Assembly: GCA_023388315.1 (NCBI GenBank)
Contig: JAEWGM010000036.1
Location: forward strand, 165,107-229,106
From: Bacteroidota bacterium
GTDB taxonomy: Bacteria; Bacteroidota; Bacteroidia; Bacteroidales; Dysgonomonadaceae
DNA: 64,000 nt
Reading direction: 5' to 3'
Made by a program: the position numbers and the translations under genes
Shown: positions 39,946 through 49,401 of the stretch, piece after piece
How positions within the stretch are numbered: position 1 is the stretch's first letter
How the letters are laid out: every line of letters starts with the position of its first letter
Notes under the pieces: model-generated
Told to the model about the DNA's origin: nothing
The model's database searches: none
What the model saw: the letters and a program-made list of their open reading frames with translations, nothing else

Positions 39946-42666
39946 ATGAGCACCCGTAATGAGTTAGGCAATATGGATATAGAAGCCATAGAAGCCTTAT
40001 ATCTGCAATACAAAGAAAACCCAGAAAACGTGGACGAAAGTTTTCGTTTTTTCTTTCAGGGATTTGATTTAGCCACGAAGCATTTTCCCGGTAAACCACA
40101 GCAAAGCACAGACCCTAACTGCGTTCCCAATAAGGAAATAGCCGTTATGAACCTGATTACCGGATACCGGCGGCGCGGACATTTGTTTACCAAAAACAAC
40201 CCCGTGCGCGAACGGCGCCAATATTCCCCCAATTTAGACATCGAAAACTTCGGGTTGTCTGAAAGTGATTTGGAGTTGGAATTTGAAGCCGGAAAAGAGA
40301 TAGGAATCGGCAGGGCTACGCTGAGAGAAATTGTGGAGCACATGCAAGAAACCTACTGTAAATCCATTGGCGTGGAGTATCGTTATATGACGAAACCTGA
40401 AGTGGTACAGTGGCTGCAGAAGAAAATGGAGAGTTGTAAAAACCAAGAGCCGTTGTCTAACGACGACAAGTTGCATATTCTTGAGAAACTCGTTCAAGCA
40501 TCGGGTTTCGAGGATTATATGCACAAAAAGTTTGTCGGACAGAAGCGGTTTTCGCTCGAAGGCTCCGAAAACATTATCCCGGCACTGGATGCCATTCTTT
40601 CGCACGGCGCGCAATACGATGTAAACGATATCGTTATCGGTATGGCGCATCGTGGAAGGCTCAATGTGCTGACCAACATCATGAAAAAGCCCTATTCCAT
40701 GGTGTTTCGCGAATTTAATGCCCAAAATTACGAAGACGGCATTAAGTATGGCGACGTAAAATATCACCTTGGATACAACAACACGTTTCAATTTGACGGC
40801 CGGCAAATTTCCACCAGTTTAACGCCCAACCCATCGCACCTTGAAACTGTGGGGCCTGTAACCGAAGGCATCGCACGCGCGAAACTGGAAAATAAACACA
40901 AGTACAAATACAACCAAATTCTGCCCATTTTGGTGCACGGCGACGCCGCCATTGCCGGACAAGGCGTGGTGTATGAAACCATTCAATTTTCTAAACTGGA
41001 AGGCTATAAAACCGGCGGCACCATTCATATGGTTATTAACAACCAGGTGGGTTTTACCACAAACTACCTCTCGGGGCGGTCGAGCACCTATTGTACCGAT
41101 GTGGCAAAAGTAACCCAATCGCCCGTTTTTCACGTAAACGGCGATGATGCCGAGGCAATGGTGTATGTGGCGAAATTGGCGCTGGAATTTCGTCAGAAAT
41201 TTAACATCGACGTGTTTATCGATATCCTTTCTTACCGAAAATATGGGCATAACGAAGGCGACGAGCCTCGTTTCACACAGCCGAAACTGTACGATATTAT
41301 TGCCAAGCACAAAAATCCACGCGATATTTACGCCGAAAAACTCATTGGTAACAACGTGATTTCTAAAGAAGATTTCGACCAAAAAGTAAAAGACTTTCAT
41401 CAGGTGCTGGAAGAAAACTATGAAACTTCGGTTGAAACCACCCGCCTGAGCTTGCAGCCTTTTTTGGCGGACAGGTATAAAAATATTCGTTTGCCGCAAA
41501 CACAAGATTTTGAAACGGTGGCGGAAACAAAAATATCGAAAGAAACATTTTTGCAGTTGGCGAAAAACATCACCACGTTGCCCGAAGACAAAAAGTTTTA
41601 CAACAAAGCCGTGCGTTTATTCGCGCAACGCGCCTCCATGATTGAGTCCGATTCTTATGACTGGGCTATGGGTGAATTGATGGCATACGCTTCGTTGGCA
41701 AATGAAATGCACACCGTGAGATTGAGCGGACAAGATTCGGAGCGGGGCACTTTTTCGCACCGCCACGCCGAAATTATTACCGAAGATGGCGAAGAGAAAT
41801 ATTTTCCACTCAAGAGTTTAGGCGTGGAGCAGGCACCCGTGCGCGTTTATAATTCGCCCCTAAGCGAATACGGAATATTAGGCTTTGAATATGGTTACTC
41901 GCTCGCGCACCCCGATGGCTTAACTATTTGGGAAGCGCAATTCGGCGATTTTTATAATGTGGGACAAGTGATTGTTGACCAATATATTTCATCGGCGCAA
42001 GAAAAGTGGGGCCTCAAATCGGGCTTGGTCATGTTTCTGCCGCACGGTTACGAGGGGCAAGGCGCAGAGCACTCCAGCGGCAGAATGGAGCGTTTCTTGA
42101 ACCAATGCGCCAACTTTAATATGCAGGTGGTGAACCCCACCACGCCGGCCAATCACTTTCACGTCATTCGTAGGCAGTTGCATCGCAACATTCGTGTTCC
42201 GCTTATTGTGTTTACCCCCAAAAGCCTGCTGCGACATCCCGAATGCACCTCCAGCCTTGCCGATTTTACCGAAGGACATTTTCAGGAAATAATGGCCGAT
42301 GCAGAGCTGCAATCCAAAGAAAAAGTGACGAAAATTCTGCTTTGTTCCGGTAAAATTTATTATGAGTTGGCGGCCGCGCGCAGAGAGGCAAAGGCGGAGC
42401 ATATTTCCATCATTCGCATAGAGCAACTTTATCCCTTCCCCGAGAACCGGCTCAATGAGTTGTTGAAGGAATACAACCCCGATGTTCAGATGGTGTGGGT
42501 GCAGGAAGAACCGCAGAATATGGGCGCCGCTCACTTTGTGAAACAACAAATGGGCGATGGCACATTGCGCGTCATCAGCCGCCCGGCCAGTGGCGTAACC
42601 GCCGAGGGGCTCACAGCGTTACATAAAATTCATCAAGCGGAAATTCTCGCCGAAGCAATGAAATAA
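39946..42666 (+). CDS. sucA: 2-oxoglutarate dehydrogenase E1 component
   Basis: Thiamine-diphosphate-dependent decarboxylase of the 2-oxoglutarate dehydrogenase complex (TCA cycle). The 906 residues match family length. An N-terminal E1-type segment (ALYLQYKENPENVDESFRFFF) is followed by GMAHRGRLNVLTNIM (about 230), SHLETVGPVTEG (about 295), GDAAIAGQGVVYE (about 328) and the thiamine site GDDAEAMVYVAKLAL. The C-terminal transketolase-like part has LPHGYEGQGAEHSSGRMERFL (about 698) and HPECTSSLADF. It is followed 37 bases later by sucB; no E3 (lpd) gene is in the window. A full complex is unusual but not unknown in anaerobic Bacteroidales. Confidence 0.96.
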   Translation: MSTRNELGNMDIEAIEALYLQYKENPENVDESFRFFFQGFDLATKHFPGKPQQSTDPNCVPNKEIAVMNLITGYRRRGHLFTKNNPVRERRQYSPNLDIENFGLSESDLELEFEAGKEIGIGRATLREIVEHMQETYCKSIGVEYRYMTKPEVVQWLQKKMESCKNQEPLSNDDKLHILEKLVQASGFEDYMHKKFVGQKRFSLEGSENIIPALDAILSHGAQYDVNDIVIGMAHRGRLNVLTNIMKKPYSMVFREFNAQNYEDGIKYGDVKYHLGYNNTFQFDGRQISTSLTPNPSHLETVGPVTEGIARAKLENKHKYKYNQILPILVHGDAAIAGQGVVYETIQFSKLEGYKTGGTIHMVINNQVGFTTNYLSGRSSTYCTDVAKVTQSPVFHVNGDDAEAMVYVAKLALEFRQKFNIDVFIDILSYRKYGHNEGDEPRFTQPKLYDIIAKHKNPRDIYAEKLIGNNVISKEDFDQKVKDFHQVLEENYETSVETTRLSLQPFLADRYKNIRLPQTQDFETVAETKISKETFLQLAKNITTLPEDKKFYNKAVRLFAQRASMIESDSYDWAMGELMAYASLANEMHTVRLSGQDSERGTFSHRHAEIITEDGEEKYFPLKSLGVEQAPVRVYNSPLSEYGILGFEYGYSLAHPDGLTIWEAQFGDFYNVGQVIVDQYISSAQEKWGLKSGLVMFLPHGYEGQGAEHSSGRMERFLNQCANFNMQVVNPTTPANHFHVIRRQLHRNIRVPLIVFTPKSLLRHPECTSSLADFTEGHFQEIMADAELQSKEKVTKILLCSGKIYYELAAARREAKAEHISIIRIEQLYPFPENRLNELLKEYNPDVQMVWVQEEPQNMGAAHFVKQQMGDGTLRVISRPASGVTAEGLTALHKIHQAEILAEAMK

Positions 42667-42703
42667 TTACTGAAAAAATAATCGAAATAACAATCTACAT
42701 AGT

Positions 42704-43993
42704 ATGGCAATCATAGAAATAAAAGTTCCCAGCCCGGGAGAATCAATCACACATGTTGAACTGTATAAATGGCTTGTTGAGGACGGCGCGGTTGTAGAGA
42801 AAAACAGTGAAATCGCGGAACTGGAGTCAGACAAGGCCACTCTTACGCTCACGGCAGACGAGTCGGGAAAAATAACGCTCAAAGCAGCGGAAGGCGATAG
42901 CCTAGAAGTGGGCGCGATAGCTTGTACCATAGACACATCTGTGCAACCGGAAGAAAAACCAAAAGAAGCGGAGAAGAAAGAGGAACAGCCCTCGGAAAAG
43001 AAAGAAACCAAAGAGCAGGAAAAACCAGAAGAAGAAAAAGAGAAGCAAAAAGAGGAAAAACCGCAAGACAAACCGAAAACAACTACCGACAGCGAAACAG
43101 ACAAGGTGAAAGTGACGCCATTGGCACAAAAAGTGATGGACGAGAACAACCTCTCGCTGGAAGATGTGCTTAACGGATTGCGCCGGTTGAAAAAAGCGGA
43201 TGTGGAAGCCGTTATCGGTTTAGGTGCCGGAGGCAACATTCAGGGAATGAAGAAAGAGGCGAGCCGCGAATCTCAAACCAATCGGATGAGCTCGCTGCGT
43301 CGCAAACTGAGTGAACGCTTGGTTTCCGTGAAAAATGAAACGGCCATGCTCACCACGTTTAACGAGGTAAATATGAAGCCGATTATGGATATACGCAAAA
43401 AATACCAAAATAAATTCGTTGAAAAGCACGGGATTAAATTGGGGATGATGTCGTTTTTTATGAAAGCATGCGCCATCGCGTTGCAGGAATTTCCTGCCGT
43501 AAACTCGATGATGGAAGGTGAAAACACCACCACATACGATTACGCCGATATTTCCGTAGCGGTAAGCACGCCCAAAGGATTGATGGTTCCCGTCATCCGA
43601 AACGTGGAAAGCTTGGGATTGGCGGAAATCGAAAAAGCCATTGCGGAAGTGGCCAATAAAGCACGAGACGGAAAACTGTCCATCCCCGAAATGACCGGCG
43701 GCACGTTTACCATTACCAATGGCGGCGTTTTCGGTTCCATGATGTCAACGCCCATTATCAACCCGCCGCAGGCCGCCATTTTGGGAATGCACAATATTAT
43801 AGAGCGCCCCGTGGTAATTGACGGACAAATTGTTGCCCGCCCGATGATGTACGTGGCGCTGTCTTACGATCACCGCTTGATTGACGGACGCGAGTCGGTA
43901 GGTTTCCTTGTTCGCGTGAAGCAATTGCTCGAAAACCCCACCGATATGCTCTTTGGAAAAAGCAATGGGGAAAAGGAGTTGTTGGAGATATAA
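42704..43993 (+). CDS. sucB: 2-oxoglutarate dehydrogenase E2 (dihydrolipoyl succinyltransferase)
   Basis: Core of the 2-oxoglutarate dehydrogenase complex. The 429 residues have one lipoyl domain with the lipoylated Lys in ELESDKATLTL (about 47) and a long charged linker of Lys/Glu/Pro (about 83-130). A peripheral-subunit-binding domain (VTPLAQKVMDENNLSLEDVL, about 138) and the acyltransferase domain follow, the latter with SYDHRLIDGRESVGFL near residue 389, giving the catalytic HRxxDG. The last codons, GKSNGEKELLEI, lie in DNA that is copied twice more downstream, at 45844 and 46334. The order sucA-sucB is standard. Confidence 0.96.
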   Translation: MAIIEIKVPSPGESITHVELYKWLVEDGAVVEKNSEIAELESDKATLTLTADESGKITLKAAEGDSLEVGAIACTIDTSVQPEEKPKEAEKKEEQPSEKKETKEQEKPEEEKEKQKEEKPQDKPKTTTDSETDKVKVTPLAQKVMDENNLSLEDVLNGLRRLKKADVEAVIGLGAGGNIQGMKKEASRESQTNRMSSLRRKLSERLVSVKNETAMLTTFNEVNMKPIMDIRKKYQNKFVEKHGIKLGMMSFFMKACAIALQEFPAVNSMMEGENTTTYDYADISVAVSTPKGLMVPVIRNVESLGLAEIEKAIAEVANKARDGKLSIPEMTGGTFTITNGGVFGSMMSTPIINPPQAAILGMHNIIERPVVIDGQIVARPMMYVALSYDHRLIDGRESVGFLVRVKQLLENPTDMLFGKSNGEKELLEI

Positions 43994-44840
43994 GGCAACG
44001 GTTGGCGTGAGTTAAGACACAATAGCGACGGTACTAAACCTGCAAGAAGTACCGCCACTATCGGGCGGAGTTCCGAGGTAGTTGGCTTACCGCAGGCGAA
44101 TAAATCGCCTACGGTTATGAAAATATCGCCCATTCGGGCGAGGAGTGAAAGTTTTAAATGAACTCGGGTTAATACATAGGCTGAAAACGAGTTGAGGCAA
44201 CATCGGGGAAAAGCTCTGTAAGAGCGTAAGATAATCTTTTACGTTTATGGCGGCTAACATAAGTTTCAATTTGAGGAAGCCACAAATAGCACGAATATTC
44301 ACGAATACAAAATCGAGTTCGTCGACTTCGTTTGTATGAAAATATCGCCCCTTCGGACGAGGATGGAAATGGTTAAACAAAACTCAGATTACTATTAAAT
44401 CAAAAATACGAAAGAATTTACATAGCAGCAACCGGGGGTACACCAAGCCTGAAAGGCTCGCATATTTCAGCCCAACGTGTAACGTTGGGCAACCCCCCCC
44501 TAAAAAACAAGCCTTGAAAAGGCGGAATAATATTTCCATACGGCACAAAAAATAGCCACGAATTGCACAAATAAACACGAATGAAATCGACTCTGTCGAT
44601 TTTAAATTTGTGCCAATTCGTGTAATTTGTGGCTATTGAATTTATTTTTTGTGTCTCAAGCAGTTCATTGAGTACACGGATGACACGGATACGACGGATT
44701 TTGCAGATAGTGATATAGTCCCGCTACTTCGTGCGGAGAGGTGGGTGTGACTTTAGCTCTCAGGCGAATAAATCGCCTATGGTTATGAAAATATCGCCCC
44801 TTCGGGCGAAAGCCTGTGGTTTAGATATTTATCTTTCATA
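43994..44840. repeat. Mosaic of hairpin repeats, copy 1, with rearranged order
   Basis: A non-coding block between sucB and the lipoprotein gene made of short hairpins with GAAA or CAAC-like loops: GTAC...GGGCGGAGT (about 44017-44070), CGCC-TACGGTTATG (about 44106), GCCCATTCGGGC (about 44130), GCTCTGTAAGAGC (about 44213), GCCTGAAAGGC (about 44448), GCCCAACGTGTAACGTTGGGC-like (about 44470) and CCTTGAAAAGG (about 44511). The part at 44000-44390 recurs at 45883-46345. The parts 44440-44820 and 44085-44390 recur inverted at about 54200-54870 but in the other order. Short frames here on either strand are repeat artefacts. Confidence 0.75.
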
Positions 44841-44982
44841 TATTATCCATATCAAATCATATAGAGTCAGAAATAGTAACACTTATTTAGTTTTTTCTTT
44901 CGCGAACAAAGTTTGTTTAAAATTTGTTTGTTTTACAACGTGAGTTCTGGTTAAGCAACTTGTTATTATCCTGATAAATAAT

Positions 44983-45126
44983 CCAATAAGGTTATTGTCT
45001 CTTTGTAATTCTAATCTACTAAGGTAAAACATATTGGAAATAAGGTTTTGAATCTGCAAAATGCAACCTTATTTATTTCAATCAACCTTCGTAGATTTAA
45101 GCAATATGCTAGAATAACCTTATTGG
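44983..45126 (+). ncRNA. Long imperfect hairpin upstream of the small lipoprotein gene
   Basis: The ends CCAATAAGGTTATT (44983) and AATAACCTTATTGG (45113) are exact complements. Inner pairs AATCTACTAAGGT with ACCTTCGTAGATT, and AAATAAGGTT with AACCTTATTTATT, continue the stem. Together they give a roughly 144-base nearly full-length hairpin. It could be a miniature inverted-repeat element or a structured RNA; no reading frame is present. The lipoprotein gene starts about 94 bases further on. Confidence 0.45.
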
Positions 45127-45219
45127 CTTATTTTTAAAATTGCCTTTTGTCCGGAATTCACGTTTATAGCAACTGTATAATACATTGCCGGAATGCTAAA
45201 TTATTAACATAAAAAGGAT

Positions 45220-45717
45220 ATGAAATATTTCTTTGTCTCTCTTTTATTCATTTTGTACGGTTGCGCGGGCAATAATCAAAAAAAAACGGCAAATAGCAAT
45301 GTTCCCGCTCACACAGAAACGGAGTGTGGCGTTGAGCCTGCACAACCGTATTATCAACAGCATGCCGGTGTAACGCTTGCCACAAGCCAAGCAACGTACA
45401 GCCTCAAAAATAATGATACGCTCAAATATTCCATACACAATTCAGACAATTATTGGGCTTTGGAAAGAGAATTTACCATCAACTATTGGCACGAAGAGGC
45501 ATGGATAAATTACGCGTTTGATGACACCAAGAGGCAGGTTGCGCGTATTATAAAAAAAGATTCGACAGCGATTTTTACACATCACTTCCTCACCGATGAC
45601 AGATATCCGATACCGGCCGGAAAATACAGGATTGTACAAGGCATAGCTATTATACCCAACGAGGGAGATAAAGAACAGGATTTTGAGCTTTATGCCGAAT
45701 TTACGGTAGTAGAGTAA
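45220..45717 (+). CDS. Small lipoprotein with an Ig-like domain
   Basis: A 165-residue lipoprotein. The signal MKYFFVSLLFILYGC ends in a lipobox Cys at 15. A low-complexity spacer (about 20-35) follows. The rest is an all-beta domain (VTLATSQATYSLKNNDTLKYSIHNSD, YRIVQGIAIIPNEGDKEQDFELYAEFTV) like bacterial Ig-type domains found at the ends of secreted proteins. It stands alone between two copies of the hairpin mosaic and shows no operon partner. Its specific role is unknown. Confidence 0.78.
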   Translation: MKYFFVSLLFILYGCAGNNQKKTANSNVPAHTETECGVEPAQPYYQQHAGVTLATSQATYSLKNNDTLKYSIHNSDNYWALEREFTINYWHEEAWINYAFDDTKRQVARIIKKDSTAIFTHHFLTDDRYPIPAGKYRIVQGIAIIPNEGDKEQDFELYAEFTVVE

Positions 45718-45843
45718 ATCAAAAAACCGTATTCTCGTTATGTTGTTTCATTTGAAATGAATGAGTTGTAGATTTCATTAAGCGGAGGGAAAAGGCATAA
45801 GTCACAAACATTGCTTATGTGTACGCCAAAGTGCGATGGGGTG

Positions 45844-46355
45844 CGGAAAAAGCAGGGAGAAAAGGAATTGTTGGAGATATAAGGCAACGGTTGGCGCGAG
45901 TTAAGACACAATAGTGGCGGTACTAAACTGCAAGAAGTACCGCCACTATCGGGCGGAGTTTCGAGGTATTTCTCTTACCGCAGGCGAATAAATCGCCTAC
46001 GGTTATGAAAATATCGCCCATTAGGGCGAGGAGTGAAAGTTTTAAATGAACTCAGATTAATGCATAGGCTGAAAGCCTATCATAAGATAACGTAGGGCAA
46101 CGCCCTACGAGTTGAGGCAACATCGGGGGAAAGCTCTGTAAGAGCGTAAGATAATCTTTTGCGTTTATGGCGGCTAACATAAGTTTCAATTTGAGGAAGC
46201 CACAAATAGCACGAATATTCACGAATACAAAATCGAGTTCGTCGACTTCGTTTGTATGAAAATATCGCCCATTCGGGCGAGGATGGAAATGGTTAAACAA
46301 AACTCAGGTTACTATTAAATCAAAAATACGAAAGAAGCAGCGGAGAAAAGGAATT
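45844..46355. repeat. Mosaic of hairpin repeats, copy 2, with two sucB-tail remnants
   Basis: From 45844 the sequence repeats the last bases of sucB with one base lost (GGAAAAAGCAGGGAGAAAAG), then follows copy 1 closely to about 46330. Near 46331 the sucB-tail-like run (AGCAGCGGAGAAAAGGAATTG) recurs once more. Compared with copy 1 it keeps an extra pair of hairpins (AGGCTGAAAGCCT, GTAGGGCAACGCCCTAC), missing in copy 1 as if cleanly deleted. It has no gene. Confidence 0.75.
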
Positions 46356-46394
46356 GCCTGGGATGTAAGGGACACGCGTTTTTTAATCGCGTTA

Positions 46395-46414
46395 AAGCGA
46401 GTTGGAACTCGCTT
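46395..46414 (-). terminator. Hairpin after the UvrD/PcrA gene
   Basis: AAGCGAGTT-GG-AACTCGCTT immediately follows the stop codon of the minus-strand helicase. The T run is weak, so it may act as a stem stabiliser as well. Confidence 0.5.
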
Positions 46415-48702
46415 CACCCGATAATTTTAAATTTCGCAAACTTCAGCAACAGTTGTTTTCTGCCCGCCGAGTCGAAATCCACAAAGGCGCGGCGGTCGTT
46501 TCCTCCCATTTCAATGGATGTTACCGTGCCACGGCCAAACCGCTCGTGCTCAATAATGTTACCTACTTGCAACTCTTCGGCTTCTTTGGAGAGCGGAATA
46601 GAGGAAGTGTTTTGGTAGGCCGAAACCGGTTTTTTATACACTGTTTGTTCCGAAGAACGCCTTAACCGATCTTGCCGCATGGATTCCCAAAACCCATCGG
46701 AGGAAGAAGGCGATTGTGCAGTTTGCGCCGCCGTTTTTACTTCACTAACAATGTATTTTGGGTCTATGTCGTTCAAAAACCGGCTCTCGCGAGCCGAATT
46801 TATTTGTCCGTTTTTAAATCGGCTTTTCGCATAGGTAATGGTACAGCTTTTCTTGGCACGGGTAACGGCTACATAAAACAAGCGGCGTTCTTCTTCCAAC
46901 CCCCGCATTTCAGATTTTGCCATTCCCGATGGGAACAAATCCTCCTCCATCCCCACCACGAATACGTGTTCAAACTCCAGTCCCTTGGCAGCGTGCACCG
47001 TCATCAATGTTACTTTTTCGTTACCGGCTTCTTTATCGGTATCCTGGTCGGTGAGCAACGAAACTTCCGAGAGGAAGTCCACCAGTTGAACGTTTTCATC
47101 GCCTTGTTCCGCGCGTGTTTCCACAAATTCGTTCATCGCGTTCAGCAATTCCTGAATGTTTTGGGCGCGGCTCATTCCTTCGGGTGTCATATCGCTATAG
47201 GCTTCATTGGCAATGCCGGTGTTTTTAATCACTTTTTGCGCCAATTCAAACGCGGTTAGGGTATCGTGCTGCGCGATAAACTCGCTGATAAGCGAATGAA
47301 AATCGGCCAATTTTCGGCTTGTTCCCGCGTTGATGTTCAGATTGTATTCCAACGGAGCCGCCAAAACCTGCCATAGGCTCACATTGTGCAGTTGCGCCGC
47401 CGATGAAATTTTTGAAACGGTTACATTGCCAATGCCGCGCGTGGGATAATTGATGATGCGGCGAAACGCCTCTTCATCGTTTGGGTTCACAATGAGCCGA
47501 AAATAACTGATGGTGTCTTTAATTTCTTTGCGTTGGTAAAACGACAATCCGCCGTAAATCCGATACGGGATGTTTTTCTTGCGCAGGGCTTCCTCAAAAA
47601 TACGCGATTGCGCGTTGGTGCGATACAAAATGGCAAAATCGCTGAACTTAGCGTGCGCTTCCAGCCGCATGCGCGCTATTTTGTTGGAAACGATAAGGCC
47701 TTCCTCAAAATCGGAAAAGGCGCTTAAGATTTCAATTTTATCTCCTTCTTCATTCTCCGAAAACACATCTTTAAAAATCTGCTCCGTATTCTTTTTGATG
47801 AGGCTGTTGGCCGCGTTGACGATGTTTTTGGTGGAACGATAATTTTGTTCTAACTTAAAGATTCTTGTGTCGGGATAATTGGATTTGAATTTAAGGATGT
47901 TATCGATATTGGCGCCCCGGAATGAATAAATACTTTGTGCGTCGTCGCCCACCACGCACACCCTGTTGTGCGCGTCGGCCAATTGTTTCACAATAAGGTG
48001 CTGGGCAAAATTCGTGTCCTGATACTCATCCACCAAAATATATTGAAACTGGTTTCGGTATTTTTCCAGTATTTCCGGATGATCTCGAAAAAGCACATTG
48101 GTAAATACCAACAAATCATCAAAATCCATGCTGTTGCCGGAGCGCAATCGGTTTTGATAACGCTGATAAATTTCAAAAATCATCGGGCGCTTGGCCATGC
48201 GGTCATATTGCAGTATTTCGCTGTTTTGAGCGTACATTTTCGGTGAGATGAGGCTGTTTTTTGCCCTCGAAATTTGGCTGTGCACACCGCCCGGCTTATA
48301 AAGTTTCTCATCCAAATTCATATCTTTTATAATCAGGCGAATGAGATTTTTGGAATCGGCGGAATCGAAGATGGTGTAGTTAGACTGAAAACCAATGGCT
48401 TCCGCTTCGTTGCGCAGGATACGAGAAAAGATGGCGTGGAAAGTTCCCATCCACAGGCGGCGGGCTTTTTTTTCGCCCACCAACTCGGCAATGCGCGATT
48501 TCATTTCGCGCGCCGCTTTATTGGTAAAGGTGAGCGCCAAAATGTAGTAGGGTGAGAGGCCTTGTTCCAATAAATGGGCAATTTTATACGTTAATACGCG
48601 TGTTTTGCCCGAGCCAGCGCCGGCAATCACTAGCGAGGGCCCATCGCAGAACTCTACGGCGGCGCGTTGTGCGGGATTTAATGTGCTGAGTAAATTTTCC
48701 AT
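46414..48702 (-). CDS. pcrA: UvrD/PcrA-type ATP-dependent DNA helicase
   Basis: A superfamily 1A 3'-5' helicase for repair and conflict resolution. The protein is 762 residues from MENLLSTLNPAQRAAVEF. The motifs seen are Walker A AGAGSGKTRVL (about 28), motif II VDEYQDTN (about 224), motif III VVGDDAQSIYSFRGA, motif IV FKLEQNYRST, motif V VTLMTVHAAKGLEFEHVF and motif VI RRLFYVAVTRAKK. The C-terminal end (IIEHERFGRGTV...) is the Tudor-like PcrA tail. The start at 48702 is chosen because the promoter -7 element lies at 48718-48725, inside the longer frame. Confidence 0.94.
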   Translation of the reverse strand: MENLLSTLNPAQRAAVEFCDGPSLVIAGAGSGKTRVLTYKIAHLLEQGLSPYYILALTFTNKAAREMKSRIAELVGEKKARRLWMGTFHAIFSRILRNEAEAIGFQSNYTIFDSADSKNLIRLIIKDMNLDEKLYKPGGVHSQISRAKNSLISPKMYAQNSEILQYDRMAKRPMIFEIYQRYQNRLRSGNSMDFDDLLVFTNVLFRDHPEILEKYRNQFQYILVDEYQDTNFAQHLIVKQLADAHNRVCVVGDDAQSIYSFRGANIDNILKFKSNYPDTRIFKLEQNYRSTKNIVNAANSLIKKNTEQIFKDVFSENEEGDKIEILSAFSDFEEGLIVSNKIARMRLEAHAKFSDFAILYRTNAQSRIFEEALRKKNIPYRIYGGLSFYQRKEIKDTISYFRLIVNPNDEEAFRRIINYPTRGIGNVTVSKISSAAQLHNVSLWQVLAAPLEYNLNINAGTSRKLADFHSLISEFIAQHDTLTAFELAQKVIKNTGIANEAYSDMTPEGMSRAQNIQELLNAMNEFVETRAEQGDENVQLVDFLSEVSLLTDQDTDKEAGNEKVTLMTVHAAKGLEFEHVFVVGMEEDLFPSGMAKSEMRGLEEERRLFYVAVTRAKKSCTITYAKSRFKNGQINSARESRFLNDIDPKYIVSEVKTAAQTAQSPSSSDGFWESMRQDRLRRSSEQTVYKKPVSAYQNTSSIPLSKEAEELQVGNIIEHERFGRGTVTSIEMGGNDRRAFVDFDSAGRKQLLLKFAKFKIIG

Positions 48703-48717
48703 CTTTCTTGCGGTACA

Positions 48718-48725
48718 CAAATGTA
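48718..48725 (-). promoter_or_regulatory. -7 promoter element for the pcrA-like gene
   Basis: The minus strand reads TACATTTG, 16 bases upstream of the chosen start. Confidence 0.5.
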
Positions 48726-48744
48726 CAAAAAAGCGCATAAAATA

Positions 48745-48775
48745 AAAAACCGCCTCAACTATTTGAGAGCGGCTT
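48745..48775 (-). terminator. Terminator of the small outer-membrane protein gene
   Basis: On the minus strand AGCCGCTCTCAA-ATAG-TTGAGGCGG followed by a T run, 26 bases past the stop at 48801. Confidence 0.8.
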
Positions 48776-48800
48776 AAATTAATTTTTGTTTCCGGTGAAT

Positions 48801-49271
48801 TTATCGAAACCTATAGCGTAAACTCAACGCGAAACCGTGGAACCAATAATCGTTGTAGTCGTTAAAATTGAACCAAGGTTTCCAGTCTAACGACACGCAA
48901 AACGGTGCGGTGGGAAAGGTATATTCAACGCCTCCAATTAAATCGGCACCGATAAGAAACGCGCCGTTGTCTTTCTTTTTGTTTTTGTTTATGCCACCAA
49001 TATGGCCTCCCAAGCCGACATACCAATCGAACCCGCGAGCGCCGGGGATGGGTTGTTGATATTCATACAGCGCGGTGAGATTGAAATAACGGGGAGAAAA
49101 ACTCAAGATTCCTTCAAAAGCGCTGGAAGGTGCAAAAAAGTTTTTTAATGTAATGCCGTTTTCATAGCCTAGCCTCACGCCCGCTGCCGTTTTATAGTTC
49201 TGTGAATGGACGGTTGTTGTTAAAGCCGTTACGGCCAGAAATAAGATGATAAATACCTTTTTGAGTTTCAT
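48801..49271 (-). CDS. Small outer-membrane barrel protein A
   Basis: A 156-residue exported protein. The signal peptide MKLKKVFIILFLAVTALTTTVHSQ is followed by an eight-strand-like OmpX/OmpW type barrel: QNYKTAAGVRLGYENGITLKNFF, GLGGHIGGINKNKKKDNG, and an ending in FALSLRYRFR with a terminal aromatic-Arg. It shares spacing and phrases (IPGARGFDWYVGLG, TFPTAPFCVSLDWKPW) with the next gene at 49402, so the two are paralogues. The start MKLKKV at 49271 is chosen over an upstream frame. It has its own promoter and terminator. Function is unknown. Confidence 0.82.
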   Translation of the reverse strand: MKLKKVFIILFLAVTALTTTVHSQNYKTAAGVRLGYENGITLKNFFAPSSAFEGILSFSPRYFNLTALYEYQQPIPGARGFDWYVGLGGHIGGINKNKKKDNGAFLIGADLIGGVEYTFPTAPFCVSLDWKPWFNFNDYNDYWFHGFALSLRYRFR

Positions 49272-49335
49272 AAGTTCATGTTTTAAATAATTGTTTTTAT
49301 TTGCTTGTTGCAACAGTGGTGGTTTGTTGCAGAGA

Positions 49336-49343
49336 CAAATATA
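49336..49343 (-). promoter_or_regulatory. -7 promoter element for small outer-membrane protein A
   Basis: The minus strand reads TATATTTG (TAnnTTTG), about 65 bases upstream of the start. Confidence 0.5.
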
Positions 49344-49345
49344 AG

Positions 49346-49375
49346 GAAAAACCGCTCTCGAATGGAGAACGGCCT
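49346..49375 (-). terminator. Terminator of the second small outer-membrane protein gene
   Basis: On the minus strand GGCCGTTCTC-CATT-CGAGAGCGG followed by a T run, 27 bases past the stop. Confidence 0.75.
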
Positions 49376-49401
49376 TTCATTTTTATTCTTTTTAAGTATT
49401 C

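Noticed and set aside
46052..46300. Minus-strand frame (MFNHFHPRPNG type), also at 44087-44380
   Set aside because: It is read through the hairpin mosaic and recurs only because the DNA repeats; composition is not coding-like.
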